Made by a program: the position numbers and the translations under genes | Notes under the pieces: model-generated | What the model was told of the DNA's origin: nothing | Databases searched by the model: none | The model's input: the letters and a program-made list of their open reading frames with translations, nothing else | Part shown: positions 16,487 through 25,682 of the stretch, one piece after another | Layout of the letters: every line of letters begins with the position of its first letter | Position numbering within the stretch: the first letter of the stretch is position 1 | Assembly: GCF_001618425.1 (NCBI RefSeq) | Contig: NZ_BDCU01000008.1 | Span: 1-64,000, forward strand | Origin: Nocardia fusca NBRC 14340 | GTDB taxonomy: Bacteria > Actinomycetota > Actinomycetes > Mycobacteriales > Mycobacteriaceae | DNA length: 64,000 nt | Direction: 5' to 3'

Positions 16487-18442
16487 ATGACCGAAACCGC
16501 CGATCACCCGGACGCCTACCCGCCGAGTGCGGAGTTCGCTGCCGCGGCGAATGTCGATGCCGGTATCTACGAGCGTGCCGCGCAGGACCGCGAAGCGTTC
16601 TGGGCCGAGCAGGCCGACTGCCTGCACTGGCACGAGCGGTGGAACCAGGTACTCGACTGGACCGACGCACCGGTCGCGAAATGGTTCGTCGGCGGCCGGC
16701 TCAATGTCGCCTACAACTGCGTGGACCGCCATGTACTGGAGGGGCGCGGCGACAAGGTCGCGCTGCACTGGGAGGGCGAGCCGGGCGATTCCCGCACCAT
16801 CACCTATTCCGATCTGCTCGCCGAGGTGAGCCGGGCCGCCAACTACCTGACCGAACTCGGGCTGACGGCGGGCGACCGGGTCGCGATCTATATGCCGATG
16901 ATCCCCGAGACCATTGTGGCGATGCTGGCCTGCGCCCGGCTCGGGCTGCCGCATTCGCTGGTCTTCGCCGGTTTCTCGCCGACCGCGCTGCGCCAGCGGA
17001 TCGACGACGCCGAAGCGCGGCTGGTCATCACCGTCGACGGTCAGTGGCGACGCGGTACTCCCGCACCGCTGAAAGAAGCCGTCGACGAGGCGCTGCTCGC
17101 CAAGGGCGATGTGCCCTCCAGCGTCGAGCACGTCCTGGTGGTCCGCCGGGTCGGCACCGAGGTCGAGTGGACCGAAGGCCGCGACCTGTGGTGGCACGAG
17201 ACGGTCGCGCAGGCCGATCCGGTCCACGAGGCGCAGGCCTTCGATGCCGAGCATCCCCTGTTCATCCTGTACACGTCGGGGACCACCGGTAAGCCCAAGG
17301 GGATCCTGCACACCAGCGGCGGCTACCTCACCCAGACCAGCTACACCCACCGGGTGGTCTTCGACCACAAACCCGAAACCGACGTGTACTGGTGCACCGC
17401 CGATGTGGGCTGGGTGACCGGGCACAGCTATATCGTCTACGGACCGCTGGCCAACGGCGCCACCCAGGTCCTCTACGAGGGCACGCCGAATTTCCCCGAC
17501 GAGCACCGGCACTGGCAGACCATCGAGAAGTACGGCGTCACGATCTACTACACGGCGCCGACGCTGGTCCGTACCTTCATGAAATGGGGCCGCCAGATCC
17601 CCGACGCGCACGATCTGTCCAGTATCCGCGTGCTCGGTTCGGTCGGCGAACCCATCAACCCGGAGGCCTGGCGCTGGTACCGGGACGTAATCGGCTCCGG
17701 CACCGCCCCGATCGTGGACACCTGGTGGCAGACCGAGACCGGCGCCATCATGATCTCGCCGCTGCCCGGTATCACCGCGACCAAACCGGGCGCCGCCATG
17801 ACCCCCGTGCCCGGCGTCTCGGCCGCGGTGGTCGACGAAGAGGGCAAGACCGTGCGGCGCGGCGAGACCGAGGCCAATGGCTATCTGGTACTGGACCAGC
17901 CGTGGCCGTCGATGCTGCGGGGTATCTGGGGCGATATGGAGCGGTACCGGGCCACCTACTGGGATCGTTTCGCCGACCAGGGCTGGTACTTCGCCGGCGA
18001 CGGCGCCAAACTCGATGTCAACGGCGACCTCTGGGTGCTGGGCCGGGTCGACGATGTGATGAATGTTTCCGGTCACCGCATCTCCACCGCCGAAGTGGAA
18101 TCGGCGCTGGTCGGGCACTCCGGCGTGGCGGAGGCGGCGGTGGTCGGCGCCAGCGACGAGACGACCGGTCAGGGCATCGTGGCCTTCGTGATCCTCACCG
18201 CCGAGGCCACCGATACCGGGGCCACGATGGTCGACGAACTCAAGGCCGAGGTGGCCCGCGAGATCAGTCCGATCGCCCGCCCGCGGGAGATCCATGTGGT
18301 GCCCGAACTGCCGAAGACCCGCAGCGGCAAGATCATGCGCCGGCTGCTGCGCGATGTGGCCGAGGGCCGGGAACTCGGTGATACCTCGACCCTGGTCGAT
18401 CCGCAGGTCTTCGAATCCATCCGGGCCGGCCGGACCGACTGA
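16487..18442 (+). CDS. acs: acetyl-CoA synthetase
   Basis: A 651-residue AMP-forming enzyme that makes acetyl-CoA from acetate, ATP and CoA, at the normal length. The adenylate motif YTSGTTGKPKG starts at 262. DTWWQTETG and the hinge/CoA region follow, and the conserved acetylatable lysine is Lys615 (TRSGKIMRRLLR). I chose ATG 16487 because GAAGGA at 16471-16476 is 10 nt away. The GTG at 16478 is too close to that site. It is divergent from dppA. A long imperfect hairpin follows the stop. It is the Rv3667 counterpart. Confidence 0.97.
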   Translation: MTETADHPDAYPPSAEFAAAANVDAGIYERAAQDREAFWAEQADCLHWHERWNQVLDWTDAPVAKWFVGGRLNVAYNCVDRHVLEGRGDKVALHWEGEPGDSRTITYSDLLAEVSRAANYLTELGLTAGDRVAIYMPMIPETIVAMLACARLGLPHSLVFAGFSPTALRQRIDDAEARLVITVDGQWRRGTPAPLKEAVDEALLAKGDVPSSVEHVLVVRRVGTEVEWTEGRDLWWHETVAQADPVHEAQAFDAEHPLFILYTSGTTGKPKGILHTSGGYLTQTSYTHRVVFDHKPETDVYWCTADVGWVTGHSYIVYGPLANGATQVLYEGTPNFPDEHRHWQTIEKYGVTIYYTAPTLVRTFMKWGRQIPDAHDLSSIRVLGSVGEPINPEAWRWYRDVIGSGTAPIVDTWWQTETGAIMISPLPGITATKPGAAMTPVPGVSAAVVDEEGKTVRRGETEANGYLVLDQPWPSMLRGIWGDMERYRATYWDRFADQGWYFAGDGAKLDVNGDLWVLGRVDDVMNVSGHRISTAEVESALVGHSGVAEAAVVGASDETTGQGIVAFVILTAEATDTGATMVDELKAEVAREISPIARPREIHVVPELPKTRSGKIMRRLLRDVAEGRELGDTSTLVDPQVFESIRAGRTD

Positions 18443-18444
18443 CC

Positions 18445-18527
18445 GAAACCGATCCGGGCGCCGCCCACGCGAACCTACGGCCTTCTCCGGCCGGTCGGCT
18501 TCCGTGGCCGGCGCCCGCTTCGGTTTC
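18445..18527 (+). terminator. probable acs terminator, long imperfect stem
   Basis: GAAACCGATCCGGGCGCCG (18445-18463) pairs with CGGCGCCCGCTTCGGTTTC (18509-18527) with two mismatches. The 45-nt loop holds a small CGGCC/GGCCG hairpin. It starts 3 nt after the acs stop. The rest of the spacer up to nhaA (18528-18815) shows no gene. Confidence 0.55.
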
Positions 18528-18815
18528 CGAACGCGTGCCGTCGACCGTTCACAGAACGGCGACCATCGAGCACCGGCAGGCCGCGAACCTCCTCGGGTTG
18601 ATCGAAGTGCACATCCACATGCACCTCCCGTCTTCACCGGATGGTCGGCGTCCGTAACAGGGGTCCCGAGGGCCCCGATCCGTAGCGCCGGAGGCGACGC
18701 CAATACAATTGCCGAAGGTGTGCCGGGAAGTCTGGTCGGCGAGATGGGCGCGCGTCTACGGAAGAAACTTCCACGGCGGGCGCGGTAGACGTCCGTTCGA
18801 CCGAGAGGTTTTCCT

Positions 18816-20030
18816 GTGCTCACCAACCCCCGGGCGGAACTCAACCGATATCTGCGGACCGAAACCGTTGGCGGCGCACTACTGCTCGTGGCGGCCGCCG
18901 TGGCGTTGCTGTGGGTGAACTCGCCGTGGGGTCAGAGCTACCTCACGTTGAGCGAAACGCACCTGACCATCCCGCCACTGCATCTCGATCTCACCCTGGC
19001 CGACTGGGTGAAAGACGGACTGCTCGCGGTCTTCTTCTTCGTGGCCGGTCTCGAACTCAAACGCGAACTCGTCGTGGGCGAACTCGCCGACCCCAAACGC
19101 GCCGCGCTCCCGATCATCGCGGCCGCCGGCGGGGTGGTGACTCCGGCGATCATCGCCTACACGGTGGGCTTCGGGGTCGACGGGATGGACCGCGGCTGGG
19201 CGATTCCGGTCGCCACGGATATCGCCTTCGCCCTCGCGGTGCTGGCCATGACCGGTTCCCGGATCCCGGCCAGCGCACGAGTCTTCCTACTGAGCCTGGC
19301 TGTTGTCGACGATCTGATGGCGATCGTGCTCATCGCGGTGCTGTTCACCACCGGCTTGGCTTTCACCTGGCTGGCGGCCGCGCTGGCCTGTTGCGCGGGC
19401 TGGTGGTTCGCGCAACACAAACGGTGGACCTCCCCGCTGATCTACATTCCGTTGGCCCTGGTCTGCTGGTATGCGCTGCACGAAGCGCATATCCATCCGA
19501 CGCTGGCGGGCGTGGCCTGTGGGCTGCTCACCCGGGTCCGCCCGGACGAGGGCGAAGCCGAAGCCCCGGCCGCCCGCTGGGAGCACCGGTTCCAACCCAT
19601 TTCGGCCGGGCTGTGCGTACCACTGTTCGCGCTCTTCGCGGCCGGGGTGCCGATCAACGCGGAAGTTTTCGGCGATCTGTTCACCGACCGGCTGTCGCTG
19701 GCGATCATTCTCGGTCTGCTCATCGGCAAGACCACCGGCATCTTCGGGATCAGTTGGTTGGCCGTCCGCACCGGAATCGCCGAACGGCCTGCACATCTGG
19801 GTTATCGGGACATGTTCGCCCTGTCGGTGCTGGGTGCGATCGGGTTCACCGTTAGCCTGCTGGTGGCGGAACTGGCACTGGAGGACCATCCCGATTCCGC
19901 CGAACTCGCCAAGGCCGCGGTCCTGGTGACGTCCATGGCCGCATCGCTGGCCGGTTCGGCGCTACTGTTGCGGCGTGGGCGTGTCCACCGAGCACGGCGC
20001 GACGCGGATGCGCTAGAACCAGAACAGTAA
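18816..20030 (+). CDS. nhaA: Na+/H+ antiporter NhaA
   Basis: A 404-residue inner-membrane antiporter that expels sodium in exchange for protons. About 11-12 helices are visible. The paired ion-binding aspartates are Asp165-Asp166 (LAVVDDLMAIVLIA), and VATDIAFALAVL matches the unwound helix IV region. The GTG start follows an AG-rich segment. The C-terminal tail (after about 380) is basic and then acidic. M. tuberculosis lacks this gene at this point, so it is an insertion relative to that map. Confidence 0.95.
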   Translation: MLTNPRAELNRYLRTETVGGALLLVAAAVALLWVNSPWGQSYLTLSETHLTIPPLHLDLTLADWVKDGLLAVFFFVAGLELKRELVVGELADPKRAALPIIAAAGGVVTPAIIAYTVGFGVDGMDRGWAIPVATDIAFALAVLAMTGSRIPASARVFLLSLAVVDDLMAIVLIAVLFTTGLAFTWLAAALACCAGWWFAQHKRWTSPLIYIPLALVCWYALHEAHIHPTLAGVACGLLTRVRPDEGEAEAPAARWEHRFQPISAGLCVPLFALFAAGVPINAEVFGDLFTDRLSLAIILGLLIGKTTGIFGISWLAVRTGIAERPAHLGYRDMFALSVLGAIGFTVSLLVAELALEDHPDSAELAKAAVLVTSMAASLAGSALLLRRGRVHRARRDADALEPEQ

Positions 20031-20067
20031 GACCGAGCAGGATCGGGACAGGGAGAGGGTCGACCAC

Positions 20068-20568
20068 GTGAGTGTCACACAGGGCGGTAACGGAGACGGT
20101 GTACGAGGCGGCACGGTCACCTCGATTCCGCTGTCCCAGATCGACCCGCACGCATCGGCCAGTTTCGGCAGTCTGGTCCGCGACGCCTCCGAGCAGGTCT
20201 CGACCCTGGTCCGCGCCGAGGTGGCCCTGGCCAAGGCCGAGGTCACCGGTGAGATCAAGAAGGGCATGCAGGGCAGCGTCTTCTTCATCGGCGCACTGAC
20301 CGTGCTGCTGTTCAGCAGTTTCTTCCTCTTCTTCGCCGTGGCCGAGACCCTGGACATCTGGCTCACCCGGTGGGCCGCGTTCTGGATCGTCTTCGCGCTC
20401 ATGATCCTGGTGACCGCGCTGCTGGCGTTCCTCGGCTACCGCAAGGTGAAGAAGCTGCGCGCGCCGGAGAAGACCATCGATTCGCTCAAGCAGACCCGTA
20501 CCGTCCTGCCCTCCGGGTTCGGCAGCCACGACGAGCCCAGCGCGCTGGAGAAGACCACGCAGCGGTAG
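20068..20568 (+). CDS. phage holin-X-like (holin superfamily III) membrane protein, Rv3669 type
   Basis: A 166-residue protein. An amphipathic helix (SFGSLVRDASEQVSTLVRAE) precedes two membrane helices (about 72-95 and 108-132) and a charged C-terminal tail. This is the Actinobacterial Holin-X/DUF1469 architecture. Despite the name these are not lytic genes and their role is unknown. The GTG start is preceded by GGGAGAGGG. It lies between nhaA and the epoxide-hydrolase-like gene, as Rv3669 lies before ephE. Confidence 0.82.
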   Translation: MSVTQGGNGDGVRGGTVTSIPLSQIDPHASASFGSLVRDASEQVSTLVRAEVALAKAEVTGEIKKGMQGSVFFIGALTVLLFSSFFLFFAVAETLDIWLTRWAAFWIVFALMILVTALLAFLGYRKVKKLRAPEKTIDSLKQTRTVLPSGFGSHDEPSALEKTTQR

Positions 20569-20603
20569 TCGGGACCGGCACACCGCGGCGCCCCGGCGTT
20601 CAC

Positions 20604-20620
20604 TACGCTCGGACGACGTG
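20604..20620 (+). promoter_or_regulatory. -10 box close to the ephE-like start
   Basis: TACGCT (20604-20609) ends 8 nt before GTG 20618, and no ribosome-binding site is seen between them. This suggests a leaderless transcript in addition to read-through from the upstream gene. Confidence 0.45.
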
Positions 20621-21586
20621 GCGTCGAACTTTCCACCGGACCCGTCCAGCGTGCGCTTCGGCGGCCCCTGGACGCACCGCGATGTGCACGCCAACGGGAT
20701 ACGCCTGCACATCGCGAGTGCCGGACCGGAGCATCCGGACGCGCCGCTGGTCGTCCTGCTGCACGGGTTCGCGGACTTCTGGTGGTCGTGGCGCCATCAG
20801 CTCACCGCACTCGCCGAACTCGGCAACCATGTGGTCGCGGTCGACCTGCGCGGCTACGGCGACAGCGACAAGCCGCCGCGCGGCTACGACGGCTGGACGC
20901 TGGCCGGTGATATCGCCGGGCTGATCCGCGCGCTCGGGCACACCGGCGCGACTCTGGTCGGGCATGCGGACGGTGGACTGGTCTGCTGGGCGACCGCGGT
21001 CCTGCACCCACGGCTGGTTCGGTCGATCGCGGTGGTGTCCTCGCCGCATCCGGCGGCCCTGAAGAGTTCGGTACTGCGGGACAACACCCAGCGGCGAGCG
21101 TGGTTACCGGAGTTCCTGCGCGACCAGCTTCCCCGCTACCCCGAACACCGGCTCACCCGCGACGACGGTGCGGGTGCGGTGCGAATCCTGGCCGACCGCG
21201 GCGCGCGGTCCTGGACGCGCACCGCGGAATTCGCCGACAGCGCGAACCGGATGCGTTCGGCCATCCAGATTCCCGGGGCCGCCCACTGCGGGCTGGAATA
21301 CCGGCGCTGGGCATTCCGCAGCCAGTGGCGGGCCGACGGTCGCCGGTTCATGGCCGTGATGCGTCAGCCGATCGATATCCCGGTGGTCTCCATGCGCGGC
21401 GAATTCGACCGCTACATTCTGCCCGCCACCGTGCACCGCGGCCCGCAGCTGTCACCGCATCGCCGGGTGGTCACCATCCGGGACGCCGCGCATTTCGCGC
21501 ATCTGGAAAACCCGGACGCGGTCACCGCGGAGATCGCGAAACTGCTCGCCGGGACGGACCGGCGAAGGCCGGGTCGTTACGCCTGA
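20618..21586 (+). CDS. ephE: alpha/beta hydrolase, EphE-like epoxide hydrolase
   Basis: A 322-residue alpha/beta hydrolase with oxyanion-hole motif LLHGFADFWWSW. The nucleophile elbow GHADGG carries Asp, as in epoxide hydrolases and haloalkane dehalogenases, rather than Ser. The catalytic His lies in DAAHFAHLENPD. The typical epoxide hydrolase sequence HGWP is HGFA here. Synteny (Rv3670, before marP) supports EphE. The substrate is unknown. Confidence 0.85.
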   Translation: MASNFPPDPSSVRFGGPWTHRDVHANGIRLHIASAGPEHPDAPLVVLLHGFADFWWSWRHQLTALAELGNHVVAVDLRGYGDSDKPPRGYDGWTLAGDIAGLIRALGHTGATLVGHADGGLVCWATAVLHPRLVRSIAVVSSPHPAALKSSVLRDNTQRRAWLPEFLRDQLPRYPEHRLTRDDGAGAVRILADRGARSWTRTAEFADSANRMRSAIQIPGAAHCGLEYRRWAFRSQWRADGRRFMAVMRQPIDIPVVSMRGEFDRYILPATVHRGPQLSPHRRVVTIRDAAHFAHLENPDAVTAEIAKLLAGTDRRRPGRYA

Positions 21587-21612
21587 CGGCTTTGCGGGAC
21601 CGCCGCGCCTCC

Positions 21613-21647
21613 GGCGGGAGCCGGCCGACCCGGCCGGCTCCCGCCGT
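21613..21647. terminator. bidirectional terminator between ephE and marP
   Basis: CGGCGGGAGCCGGCC and its exact reverse complement (15 bp each) flank a GACCC loop, between two genes that read towards each other. Confidence 0.8.
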
Positions 21648-22840
21648 CAGCTCAGTACGCAGGGACCGGTGTCCACCGGCGAACTGGCCGAGGGTGCGAT
21701 ATCGATACGCTCCCGGACCTCGTCGAGAGTGAGCACGTAACCGGTGTCGTCGTCGGTGACGGCGGCGCCGAACACCACGCCCAGCACCTTGCCCTCGGTA
21801 TCGACCAGTGGTCCACCCGAATTCCCGGCCCGCACCGAGCCGCGCACGGTGTACACCTCACGTTCCACCGTGCCGTCCCGGTAGATGGTGGGACCGGTCA
21901 GGTCCAGCGTCTCGCGCACCCGGGCCGCGCTCGCCGTGTACCGGCCACCGCCGGGGTAGCCGAGCACGATCGCGCTCTCACCCGATCCGGCCGGCTCCGG
22001 CGCCTGCGGAATGACCGGCGCGACCAACCCGGGCACCGACAGCACCGCGATATCCATGGACGGGTCGAATTCGACCACCGTGGCGTCCAGCGGTCCGGCC
22101 GCGGAATCCACCGTCACGCTGGTGGTTCCGGCCACCACGTGCGCATTGGTCATCACCCGCTCCGGCGCCACCACGAACCCGGAACCTTCCAGCGCCCGCT
22201 GGCAACTCGGTGCCACACCGCGGATACGCAGCACGCTCTGCTGCAGGGAACCGGCGACCGGGCTGGCCAGCACGCTCGGATCCGGCGGTTCCACCGCGGC
22301 GATGGGCGCGCGGCCGAACGGGCCGATCACATCCGGCAGGCCCGAGGTGTTGAGCAGTTTGGAGAACTCGTTGGGCAAGTGGCGCAACCAGTCCGGGGCG
22401 ACCCGGTTGACGTCGGCGAGTACGCGGGAACTGTTGATGGCCGAGGCGATGGCGGGCTGCGAGGAGGTCGCCAGCGGGAGGGCCAGCAGCCAGGCCGTCA
22501 CCAGCACAGCGCCGGTCTGCAGCACCGCGCCGACCGCGCTGTCCGCACCGCGCGCGAACGGATGGGTCATCCCGCTGCGCGCCGCCCGGCCCAGCACCAT
22601 GCCGGCGACCTCGCCGACGATCACCAGCAGCACGATGAGCAGGACCCCGGCCAGTACCCGGCTGCGGCCCTCGTCGATATGCACGAGAATGTGCGGGGCG
22701 ATCAGGATGCCGGCGACCGCGCCGAGCACCACCCCGAGAAAAGCCAGTGCGGACGCCACCGCGCCCTGCCGCCACCCGGAGGAGGCGGCCAGGAGAGCCA
22801 ATATGACAACCGCTATATCGAGCCACGCCGACGAGCTCAC
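21647..22840 (-). CDS. marP: membrane serine protease MarP
   Basis: A 397-residue protein with four N-terminal membrane helices (CvpA-like, residues 1-125) and an extracytoplasmic trypsin-like domain. The triad is His234 (TNAHVV), Asp263 (SMDIAVL) and Ser341 (RAGNSGGPL). Cys213 and Cys394 match the disulfide that stabilises the M. tuberculosis enzyme. That protein (Rv3671c) keeps the cytoplasm neutral in acid and activates a peptidoglycan hydrolase. The GTG start overlaps the Nudix stop (GTGA). It is part of the nth-thioredoxin-nudix-marP minus-strand cluster. Confidence 0.95.
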   Translation of the reverse strand: MSSSAWLDIAVVILALLAASSGWRQGAVASALAFLGVVLGAVAGILIAPHILVHIDEGRSRVLAGVLLIVLLVIVGEVAGMVLGRAARSGMTHPFARGADSAVGAVLQTGAVLVTAWLLALPLATSSQPAIASAINSSRVLADVNRVAPDWLRHLPNEFSKLLNTSGLPDVIGPFGRAPIAAVEPPDPSVLASPVAGSLQQSVLRIRGVAPSCQRALEGSGFVVAPERVMTNAHVVAGTTSVTVDSAAGPLDATVVEFDPSMDIAVLSVPGLVAPVIPQAPEPAGSGESAIVLGYPGGGRYTASAARVRETLDLTGPTIYRDGTVEREVYTVRGSVRAGNSGGPLVDTEGKVLGVVFGAAVTDDDTGYVLTLDEVRERIDIAPSASSPVDTGPCVLS

Positions 22841-23541
22841 AACACCATCCCCACCGCGGCCAACGCCTCTTCCAGATCACGCACGTCGGTTCGGTCCCAT
22901 TCCGATTCCCAGCCCAGTGAAGTCATGAGTCCGGCCAGTATGCCGCCGGTGAGCCCCCAGACCAACATTCCGTCCACCTGGAAGGCCGGACTCCGGTACC
23001 CGAGCGCGCTGCGCACCATGAAGCGGTTGGCCGGGTCGAGGAGCTCCGCCATCGGAACCCGCACCACACGGTCGGTTTCCGCCCGGTCCACCACCCGCAC
23101 CTCGCTCGGGGTGCGCCAGTAGGAGACGACCGGGGTGACGTCGAAGCGCGACGGCGGGACGAACAGTTTCGGCAGCGTGGTGATCGGCTGCACGCCGGTC
23201 CGCTCCAGACCGGTTTCCTCCCATGCCTCCCGCAGCGCGGTATCGACCGGGCCGTCGTCGCCGGGGTCCACGGCGCCACCGGGGAACGCCACCTGCCCGC
23301 GGTGCTGGCGCATGGTGGACGCGCGCTGGGTGAGCAGGACCTCGGCATCGGCGGGCAGCCCGCCGGGTGCGGCCGGGTCGCCGGCCGGATCACCCGCGAA
23401 GAGCACCAGGACCGCAGCCTCACGGGCCTTGCCCGCCATTGTGCGCCGCAGGACCCGCGTCCGGCCCAGAGTGTCGGAGAAATCGGGCCGGCCCGGCCCC
23501 GCCGCCCCACTCAGCCAGGGCGGCACTCGATCTTCGCTCAC
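22837..23541 (-). CDS. Nudix hydrolase, CoA pyrophosphatase-like
   Basis: A 234-residue protein with the Nudix box at about 88-112: it begins GGAVDPGDDGPVDTALREAW and continues EETGLE. Asp replaces the first Glu of the classic signature, as in several CoA diphosphatases. The metal-binding REAWEE core is intact. QRASTMRQHRGQVAFPGG resembles the CoA-specific region upstream. The GTG start overlaps nothing upstream. The stop overlaps marP. It is the Rv3672c counterpart. Confidence 0.87.
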   Translation of the reverse strand: MSEDRVPPWLSGAAGPGRPDFSDTLGRTRVLRRTMAGKAREAAVLVLFAGDPAGDPAAPGGLPADAEVLLTQRASTMRQHRGQVAFPGGAVDPGDDGPVDTALREAWEETGLERTGVQPITTLPKLFVPPSRFDVTPVVSYWRTPSEVRVVDRAETDRVVRVPMAELLDPANRFMVRSALGYRSPAFQVDGMLVWGLTGGILAGLMTSLGWESEWDRTDVRDLEEALAAVGMVL

Positions 23542-23560
23542 GGAGCCTCTCTCGCGGGGG

Positions 23561-23677
23561 TTACATGCGGTCCACGGAGGCCGAAGCGTTGGCGGAGGTA
23601 TCGCCTCACTGTGCCTCCCACGGCAGGATTACATCCGGTCGGCGGAGCCCGAAGCGAAGGCGGAGGTATTGCCTCAC
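23561..23677. repeat. 49-bp direct repeat, two copies
   Basis: Copies at 23561-23609 and 23629-23677 share TTACAT, CGGTC, CGGAG, CCGAAGCG, GGCGGAGGTAT and GCCTCAC in order, with a 68-bp period. The second copy includes the last codon and stop of the thioredoxin gene. The first lies in the spacer before the Nudix gene, so it looks like a local duplication of the gene end. Confidence 0.8.
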
Positions 23678-24327
23678 GCGGTGACTCCCAGTGCGCCCGC
23701 CACACTGGCGGCGATATCGTCGGCGTCGCGGAACGGGCGGGCGACATAGTCCGCGATCGAACCGTCCGGGCGGACCAGAACGGTGATCGGCAGAGCCGTC
23801 GGGGCCTGCGCGGCGGCGCGGACCCGGGCATCGGAGTCCTGCACGCCCGGCAGGCGCAGCTCGGCGCGTCCCTGCGCCCGCAGGTCGTCGTTGAGGGCGG
23901 CGAGCAGCGCGAGCGCTTTCGCCTCGTCCGGGTCACTGTGCACCGTGACCACCTGCACCGCGGAACCCGCCCGGTCGGCGTACTCCTGGAAGTGCGGCAG
24001 TTCGGTCCGGCACGGCTGGCACCAGTACGCCCACAGGTTGAGCACGACGGGCCGGCCGGTGAGGCGGCCGGGGTACGCCGGCGAGGCATCGGCGAGGCAG
24101 CTCAGCACCACATCCGTCAGCGGACCCGGCCGCTCCGCCGGTGCCGAGGCGGTGGGGCATTGCGCGGCCCCGGAGACCGCCCGCAGCGCGGGATCGATGG
24201 TCCGGGTGGGCTGCGCGACGGGCCCGGCGTTTTCCGAACCACCGCGCGGCCAGAAAGCGATCGCGGCCGCCAATGCCACGATTACCGCCGTCAATGCCCA
24301 TTTCCAGAAAACCGGTACGCGACTCAA
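23674..24327 (-). CDS. membrane-anchored TlpA-like thioredoxin
   Basis: A 217-residue protein with an N-terminal anchor ([20 protein letters not shown]) and an extracytoplasmic thioredoxin fold. The active site is Cys103-Gln-Pro-Cys106 ([12 protein letters not shown]). Additional cysteines at 57 and 77 may form a structural disulfide. It is the Rv3673c counterpart, a thiol-disulfide protein outside the membrane. The start is TTG 24327, which overlaps the nth stop as TTGA. No ATG or GTG lies near the anchor, so coupling to nth is likely. The gene end lies inside a duplicated 49-bp block. Confidence 0.87.
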   Translation of the reverse strand: MSRVPVFWKWALTAVIVALAAAIAFWPRGGSENAGPVAQPTRTIDPALRAVSGAAQCPTASAPAERPGPLTDVVLSCLADASPAYPGRLTGRPVVLNLWAYWCQPCRTELPHFQEYADRAGSAVQVVTVHSDPDEAKALALLAALNDDLRAQGRAELRLPGVQDSDARVRAAAQAPTALPITVLVRPDGSIADYVARPFRDADDIAASVAGALGVTA

Positions 24328-25157
24328 CGGCCCACCAGTTCGAGCAGATGCGGTGCCTCGGGTCCCTTCACGAGTTTGGCCGCCGCTTCCGGATCGGTGG
24401 GCCCGGCCCCGAACGACGGGCAGTCCTTGGCCAGCAGGCAGACCCCGCACGCCGGCTTCCGGGCATGGCAGACACGGCGCCCGTGGAAGATCACCCGGTG
24501 CGACAGCATCGTCCACTCCTTGCGCTCGATCAGCGCACCGATCGCGTGTTCGACTTTTACCGGGTCTTCCTCGGCAGTCCAACCCCAGCGACGCACCAAC
24601 CGGCCGAAATGGGTATCGACGGTGATACCCGGAATTCCGAATGCGTTACCGAGAATCACATTGGCGGTTTTTCGGCCGATGCCCGGTAAACCGACCAGCT
24701 CCGCCATCGTGTGAGGTAATTCACCGTCGTAGTGTTCGAGGAGTGCCTGTCCGAGACCGATGAGTGAATTCGCCTTGTTGCGATAGAAACCGGTGGGACG
24801 GATGAGTTCTTCCAGCTCCGCACGGTTGGCCTCGGCATAGGCCCGCGCGTCGGGATAGGCGGCGAACAGAGCCGGAGTGGTCATATTCACTCGCACATCC
24901 GTGCATTGCGCCGACAGGATCGTGGCCACCGCGAGTTCCAGCGGAGTACCGAAATCCAACTCGCAATGAGCGTCGGGAAATGCCCGCGCCAGAAGCCGGT
25001 TCATCCGGCGGGCGCGACGCACCAGACCCAAACGTGTTTCCGCCGGTCGAGTACTGGATTTACGGGTGCGCGCCCCGCCGACGGCCGGGCGCACGACAGC
25101 CGCCTCGGCAGTGCCGGAAATGTCGCTTCCGACGGTTTCTGAGGGGGAGGTACGCAC
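24324..25157 (-). CDS. nth: endonuclease III
   Basis: A 277-residue DNA glycosylase/AP lyase for oxidised pyrimidines. The helix-hairpin-helix is [11 protein letters not shown] with catalytic Lys163, and the catalytic Asp is Asp181 (TVDTHFGR). The 4Fe-4S cluster cysteines are 230, 237, 240 and 246 (C-x6-C-x2-C-x5-C). The first 45 residues are poorly conserved, so a start nearer the core is possible. The annotated GTG is preceded by a G-rich segment. It heads the cluster ending with marP. Confidence 0.94.
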   Translation of the reverse strand: MRTSPSETVGSDISGTAEAAVVRPAVGGARTRKSSTRPAETRLGLVRRARRMNRLLARAFPDAHCELDFGTPLELAVATILSAQCTDVRVNMTTPALFAAYPDARAYAEANRAELEELIRPTGFYRNKANSLIGLGQALLEHYDGELPHTMAELVGLPGIGRKTANVILGNAFGIPGITVDTHFGRLVRRWGWTAEEDPVKVEHAIGALIERKEWTMLSHRVIFHGRRVCHARKPACGVCLLAKDCPSFGAGPTDPEAAAKLVKGPEAPHLLELVGR

Positions 25158-25248
25158 CCGTCCACCATACGGAACCGTCCGACAACGTTGTCTTCTCAGT
25201 TCTACTCCCGTATTCCATCTGAGACCTCGACCGTGTTAACTACCCGGC

Positions 25249-25503
25249 ATGCAAGGACTCGCTGTGGTGCTCTTCCCAGTGGTGTTGATGCTGTTCGCAC
25301 TCGGCATGGAACGAGTGGAGAACCGTCTGCGCAAACTTCTCGAGCCCGACGAGGAAGTCCAGGCCTACCTGGACAAGGCCAGCAACGCCGAGGTCAACGA
25401 GCTGACGAAGCTCGGACTACCGGCGGCGGTCGCGCGTATGCGCCGCCGCCGTAATCGCAGCGAGGAGGCGCGCGAGACCGTCGACATCGCCCGTGCGAGC
25501 TGA
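25249..25503 (+). CDS. small membrane protein upstream of crp (Rv3675 type)
   Basis: An 84-residue protein with an N-terminal hydrophobic helix (LAVVLFPVVLMLFALG) and a cytoplasmic charged region ending in a basic RMRRRRNRS block. It lies between nth and crp, as Rv3675 does in M. tuberculosis. Function is unknown. TAACTA ends 6 nt before the ATG, so the mRNA may be leaderless. Confidence 0.8.
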   Translation: MQGLAVVLFPVVLMLFALGMERVENRLRKLLEPDEEVQAYLDKASNAEVNELTKLGLPAAVARMRRRRNRSEEARETVDIARAS

Positions 25504-25532
25504 TCGACCCGCCCGTGCGGGGCCGCTCGCGC

Positions 25533-25549
25533 GGGCGGCCGTACCGCCC
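25533..25549 (+). terminator. short hairpin after the small membrane protein
   Basis: GGGCGG-CCGTA-CCGCCC, 30 bp after the stop codon and upstream of the crp promoter region. Confidence 0.5.
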
Positions 25550-25576
25550 GGACTCGCCCACGGTTAACCTTCCTTA

Positions 25577-25592
25577 CGTGGTGTCTGTCACT
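25577..25592 (+). promoter_or_regulatory. putative Crp/GlxR site in the crp promoter
   Basis: CGTGGTGTCTGTCACT keeps GTG-N8-CAC of the TGTGA-N6-TCACA consensus. It lies about 20 bp upstream of TAGACT (25612-25617), a likely -10, and would cover the -35 region. This implies autoregulation. Confidence 0.55.
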
Positions 25593-25682
25593 GCGCGTCG
25601 ATAAGGCCGCGTAGACTGCACTGTCGGCCGAACCGCATCGGTCCGCCCGACGACTACAGCCATTTCCCTAAGGAGCACATTC

